This document shows, one piece after another, positions 59,301-64,000 of a stretch of DNA of 64,000 bases (the first letter of the stretch is position 1; each line of letters opens with the position of its first letter). A program made the translations under genes and the position numbers. The notes under the pieces are model-generated. The model was not told the DNA's origin, ran no database searches, and worked only from the letters and a program-made list of their open reading frames with translations. Location of the stretch: assembly GCF_016859285.1 (NCBI RefSeq), contig NC_053413.1, forward strand, positions 26,442,439 to 26,506,438. Direction: 5' to 3'. The DNA comes from Xiphias gladius (lineage: Eukaryota; Chordata; Actinopteri; Istiophoriformes; Xiphiidae).

Positions 59301-60765
59301 GACACAAAACAAGAGCAGATTCCATTGATGATGTCACAAAGAACGGGCACTGCACTAGTTTACTTTAAAAGTCATGCAGTGTTACCATGGTAACTATGTT
59401 TTGGACTTGAGTGCTTGGGAATGATCACTAATTTCCATCGGTGGAACAGCCTCAGAGTGGTTGCATTACAGACATTCACTGTCATTTATATGCTACCACA
59501 TGTTTATTGAGCTTCCTTAGCGTCTGCGTCGGGCGACTCGCCTACGTCTGCGAACTAGGGGCCTGCGGGGCCTCCTTCGTCTGCGAACGGGGCGAGAAGC
59601 CTGTCTGCGTCTGCGTGGCATTGTCAAAAAACAACTTCTTGTTCGCAGTGGGTCCTATTTACAAACTCTCCTAGGCATGGTTGTGATGTCATTGATGATG
59701 TCACAGTTCATGTGGTTGTGGACAGGTTTTGGGGTGGTGGATGGGTTTGGGGCCCTGTTCTTAAGTCATTTGGGTCATTTGATTTTTCTGGTGCCTTAGG
59801 AGTTGGAGAAGGTCTTAATTGTCATTCACAGACCAGAATTTCATTAAGGTCTCAGCAAGGTTGGTACGCTTCGAACAAGGTGCTAGCCGGATGAGCTGAG
59901 ATTGCAGTTGGGTGGAGGATATGATTGCGTGCTGTTCAGTTCACCTTTTGAAAGGCTGTTAGGAGAAATTTTAAGCACTTGTGCCTTAATTCAATCAAGG
60001 TTGGGATTACTTAAGACGTTCAATTTTTCAAGATATGAAGCAATGACCCATAAGAGATCTAGCCTTGTCGACAATTCTGTTTTCATGCATAAAATTTCTA
60101 GGCACAGCCAAGAAATGCTGTTTGCTGTTAATGCAAAAACAGTTACTCAACACTTCCTCCATGTATCCCACTAATAAATGAAGAACTGTCTTTCTGTATG
60201 TCTGTATTGATTTTCTTGACGCTCGCTCATCCGATCGACTTCAAACTTTTTGGGTATATTGCTGAGGACCCAATGAATGGAGTGTCGAATATGAATTTTT
60301 TCGGATGAGTGGTTGACAAGAAAATCGAAAATACCTATAAAATAATTTATATAAACCCTACACAAGCATCCAACTGACAGAGAAAATACAGACAAAAAAT
60401 AATCTTATAAATAATCCTACTAATAAACTGTCTTTCTTTTCTTTTCTCTTTCTTTCTTTATGTCTTCTGTCTGTCCTTTGATTTTCTAAACAACCACTCA
60501 TCCGATCAACTTCAAACTTCGTGGGTGTAATGCTGAGGGCCCAAGGAAGTGCAGTGTTGACTGTGAAGCTTTTTGGATGAGCGGTTGTCAAGAAAATTGA
60601 CGGACAGATTCCGGCATTTATTTTTAAACTGCACTTGCTGTTACCAAGGTAACCGCATTTTCTTTTGAATTGACACAAAACAAGAGCAGATTCCATTGAT
60701 GATGTCACAAAGAACGGGCACTGCACTAGTTTACTTTAAAAGTCATGCAGTGTTACCATGGTAAC
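56372..60765. promoter_or_regulatory. Eight RFX X-box-like palindromes in the 1.37-kb array
   Basis: GTTACCATGGTAAC (perfect palindrome) or one-base variants lie at 56372-56385 (ACG variant), 56484-56497, 57902-57915, 58014-58027, 59269-59282 (AAG variant), 59381-59394, 60640-60653 (AAG variant) and 60752-60765. They match the X-box consensus GTNRCC-N(0-3)-RGYAAC. There are two per unit, 112 bp apart every time. Binding is not shown. Confidence 0.55.
57429..57681 (+). mobile_element. Helitron-like terminus, type A, with inverted arms
   Basis: About 253 bp beginning TCCTACTAATAAATG, with arms GATTTTCTTGACGCTCGCTC and GAGTGGTTGTCAAGAAAATC that pair over about 27 nt. Copies begin at 57429, 58796 and 60166 (the last as TCCCACT). 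Each lies directly before a type B copy. There is no coding capacity. Confidence 0.4.
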
Positions 60766-61605
60766 TATGTTTTGGACTTGAGTTCTTGGGAATGATCACT
60801 AATTTCCATCGGGGGAACAGCGTCAGAGAGGTTGCATTACAGACATTCACTGTCATTTATATGCTACCACATGTTTATTGAGCTTCCTTAGCGTCTGCGT
60901 CGGGCGACTCGCCTACGTCTGCGAACTAGGGGCCTGCGGGGCCTCCTTCGTCTGCGAACGGGGCGAGAAGCCTGTCTGCGTCTGCGTGGCATTGTCAAAA
61001 AACAACTTCTTGTTCGCAGTGGGTCCTATTTACAAACTCTCCTAGGCATGGTTGTGATGTCATTGATGATGTCACAGTTCATGTGGTTGTGGACAGGTTC
61101 TGGGGTGGTGGATGGGTTTGGGGCCCTGTTCTTAAGTCATTTGGGTCATTTGGGGCCCTGTCCTTGACTTAAGTCATGTGACCTTGAATGTGACCTTTGC
61201 TGTTCGCTGTATTTCTATTTCTTTTGAATGTAACATGGATGTAATGTATAATTTGCCTGATGTCAAATTGACTTGCATTTGGCTTTAAAGCTGCGCTGCC
61301 AGGAAGCTATACTCAATGGCTGCTTCGGGATGGCAACAAGTGGCACCTTTCTGAGAGCTGAACTTCATTACTCAGAGGTTCTCTAGAGTGACAGTAGTAA
61401 CCTCTTCACATCTAGACTGAAAGACGAAGGAGGAAGAAGATCTAATGCTGGGAAGTCCAGTTTAATACATTATACACTTAGAGGCACTGGCTATTTTGCT
61501 AATGTTTAGGTTAAAATTTTATACTTCACTCCTTTGTCTTTTCACTTTTGTGGTTGGAAAAAGTCTTAAATGTCATTCAAGGACCAGAATTTCATTAAGG
61601 TCTCA

Positions 61606-64000
61606 AACTTCTGTCATGCAGAGTTGAGCTTGCACTTAACGCTGAAAAAAATTAGATATTTTAGCCGAAGCTTCAGTAAGAGCTTATGACTCTGTGACAT
61701 ATTTGAGGATGAAAAATGATCAGGGACAGACTCATGTTTAGTTTATTATGACTCGATCTCAGAAAGCCTACACAAAACTGCTCACCATGTCCAGTCCGTA
61801 GTTGTCTGCTGCCCTTACAGGAGCCCAGTTGGTTCGGCTGTTCTAGACTAACCAACCCTACTAGATCAAGCAGCGATTTGGTCCGATTTGACTGTGGTCC
61901 TGACCTTGTTACAGTCAACGAGTTTGTTGTTGCTGCACAAGAGTTGTGCAATCATCAGTGACATCACGGGAGTTGCTTAGGGAAGGTTTTATATATAGGG
62001 CCACATACTTGCAAGAATTGTTACATTAATCATCTCACCTTTTTTTCCCCCCAGATCAAATCTGCTGCACGGAAGGAACTCCAAACAGGTAACGTTAGCA
62101 AGGGAATCAGATGATCAAGGTGAGTCAGTAATAGAGGAAAGAAAGAGGGAAAAAAAAATCTCTGGCACCAAACTGCTCTCAAACAGTAATCGCAAACTAC
62201 TCAAAACCTACTACTGTTTATTCAATCCGTTAAACTAGTGGTCCTGACCTTGTTACAGTCAGAGTCTTGACCAGACCTTCTTGATGAATGGCCATATGTT
62301 AAAACAGTAGTCCATAATATACAAAGTGCTGAGGTCACAGGCCACTTTCAATTTACAATGATTACCAATCTTCAGTGCCCATACAGGGAGTAATGTGCCC
62401 TTTTTACAGTGAAACGGAAGGCAATGGTGTGGAGTTGGCAATAGGGTTGGGATTATGGCTGTACGACCTTAGTGCAAGTGAGAACGTGTTTGCCTCTGGA
62501 GACACTCAGTATAGTTTAAAGTCTCATCCGCTGTCCATGTCCGTTTTGGAGTATATGCAGCACAGTGCAGAAGGGATATGACCCCTCATGAGAACAAAAT
62601 GTACCTTCCATAAAGGATAGATATTTTCCTAATGCTATAATATCATTGCATATATAAATGTATATATATAAAAACAAAACCAATTCTTGTAATATGCTTG
62701 AAAAGACGAACAATAGTCGGTCAACCTTGCAAAACTATATTGGAAACGAAGCATACTAAATCTGGTTAAAACAAAACACAACAACATCACAAAATCTTCC
62801 TGCTGGAGGAATAGACCGCTTGTAGATGCTCCACGTCTGAAACAGCTTGGACATGAGGTGTCAGAGTCATACAATCTTGGAATCTAAATGTTAGCCAGAT
62901 CAGGAAACAGGAAAAGGTTGCCGACGATCAGACAATCATAGCTGATTGTGCTGCTTTCTCCTTTCATCGACGTAAATGGCTAGGCTTAGTCTGAGCGGGG
63001 TTGCTTATCAGCTCATGACAAGTTTAGGGCAGGAGGAAGAATTTCAAACCGCTACTCCTCAAATATGGAGAGCGAAAGAAAGAAAAAGGAGGGAAGGCAA
63101 AAAATGACAGAGAGAGAGGAAAGGGATGAACTATTCAATGAAAATTCGTACAATCCAAAGAAAAAGAATATAACAACATGTAAGGGGATAGTAACAGAGG
63201 ATAAAGAAAAACAAAAGAAAAAAGAACGAACAAACAGTTAGGCGAGAAATTATACACATGATGTTCGGTTGTTAGATACCCTGACAATGATGTTGGGTTA
63301 ATGAGTCCTAGTGATACCCTCTCATGATGTCACTGACATCAATAGACCCATACAATGATACCAATGTCGTGAAGCCTCCCTATTCTTGCTCATGTTCTGT
63401 CCCCCTCTGGTTTATTATTTTTTATATCATTTTATCGAATGTGCTGTTGAGGTTAATGTAAAAAGCTAATTGCAGAACTTATTTAACTTGTCTTTAGCTT
63501 AGATAAAGCGATTAGGTTCACTGTCTTTTTGACGCCTAGGCTTCATGGTTAACGAGCTGACCGAGCGTCCGTGCTGGACAATCCCGCTTCTGCGGCCAGG
63601 AGAGGAACTGCGGGGTCTCGGGCGTCTGCAAAGAGGGCGAGAAGCAGATCGAGTCTGCTGCCACCACAACTACCGGAAACGACTGTACGGAAGGAACTCC
63701 AAACAGGTAACGTTAGCAAGGAAGTCAAACGATCAAGGTGAGTCAGTAATAGAGGAAAGCGGCGGCCCACCGGAATTTCTCTCGGTGTCTCCCGATGGCC
63801 AGTCCAACTATACCTTATGGGGGATATATGAAGCCAGCCATGCAACATACTGTTTTGAAAGGCTCGGTTCCCAGGATGCATTTTAGTTCTTCATGTAGTT
63901 TCAAATGTCAATGGCATTTTAAGAGGTTTTCTTTCTTCTGGACCAGAACCCAAAAGTTCCGCTTTCACAAACGTCACATACAAGAATTATTATGTTAATA
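61606..64000. other. Right-hand spacer with a duplicated exon-like segment
   Basis: No recognised gene. CTCCAAACAGGTAACGTTAG, then ATCAAGGTGAGTCAGTAATA, occurs at about 62076-62135 and again at about 63696-63755. GTGGTCCTGACCTTGTTACA occurs near 61892 and 62238. A purine-rich, A-rich stretch fills about 63060-63240. An ORF at 63545-63708 is Arg-rich (RPGEELRGLGRLQRGREADR) and resembles the decayed coding piece of the 54-61 kb array; its origin is unknown. Confidence 0.5.

Larger units (their letters stand above)
54095..61605. repeat. Second tandem array, internal period about 1.37 kb, five units
   Basis: The landmark GGTTGTGGACAGGTT recurs near 54095, 56818, 58345, 59715 and 61086. Unit 1 is long, interrupted by a LINE, and keeps a segment of about 377 bp (about 54184-54560) that units 2-4 lack. 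Unit 2 lacks only that segment; units 3 and 4 lack a further 157 bp (present in unit 2 at about 56996-57152). Unit 5 is partial (to about 61605) and again has the first segment. No intact protein is encoded; a short GC-rich piece in each unit (CTGCGGGGCCTCCTTCGTCT) looks like the remains of an Arg-rich coding stretch. Confidence 0.9.

Noticed and set aside
54095-61605. CRISPR-like or gene-family interpretation of the regular repeats
   Set aside because: Units are about 1.37 kb, eukaryotic, without spacers or intact ORFs, and contain transposon-like ends.
63545-63886. A real protein gene at the right edge
   Set aside because: The Arg-rich ORF has no recognised domain and resembles a decayed piece of the neighbouring array; without transcript data it is kept only as a note.

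Overview
The window is from a ray-finned fish, most likely a percomorph teleost. The evidence is split vertebrate genes with GT-AG introns, an expanded fish TRIM family (finTRIM/TRIM16-like), and interspersed repeats I recognise as typical of teleosts. Three ordinary genes lie on the + strand in the order retreg1 (3' end only), znf622, march11. As I recall it, this is the order and relative orientation of RETREG1, ZNF622 and MARCHF11 on human chromosome 5p15.1, so the backbone is old vertebrate synteny and the three genes support each other's identification.

Layout. 1-2.35 kb: last two coding exons of retreg1 (ER-phagy receptor, LC3-interacting motif present). 2.4-6.4 kb: repeat-rich spacer. 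6.4-21.8 kb: a tandem array with a period of about 3.67 kb, made of one truncated TRIM relic and four intact, intronless TRIM genes (RING, B-boxes, coiled coil, PRY-SPRY), all on +. Each intact copy has a perfect interferon-stimulated response element (ISRE) just upstream of its start codon; the relic's ISRE has one mismatch. The copies are mosaics that differ mainly in the SPRY and linker, and copy 4 carries two clear gene-conversion-like patches. 23.0-32.1 kb: znf622, with a non-coding first exon and six coding exons (472 aa), a 60S ribosome biogenesis factor. 32.1-39.2 kb: spacer with AT-rich palindromic tracts, CT/TA microsatellites and a GC-rich promoter region. 39.2-51.9 kb: march11, four coding exons (333 aa), a membrane RING-CH ubiquitin ligase with a C-terminal PDZ ligand. 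52-64 kb: no recognisable host gene. It is dominated by a second tandem array (54.1-61.6 kb, internal unit about 1.37 kb) whose units carry Helitron-like TCCTACTAATAAA ends, inverted repeats and two RFX X-box-like palindromes each. An L2-type LINE 3' end is inserted in the first unit.

The genes do not form one pathway. retreg1, znf622 and march11 are housekeeping or membrane-traffic genes. The TRIM cluster is a lineage-specific insertion of probable interferon-inducible ubiquitin ligases into a conserved block, and is the most interesting part of the window. All positions were read by eye; no alignment, database search or expression data was available.
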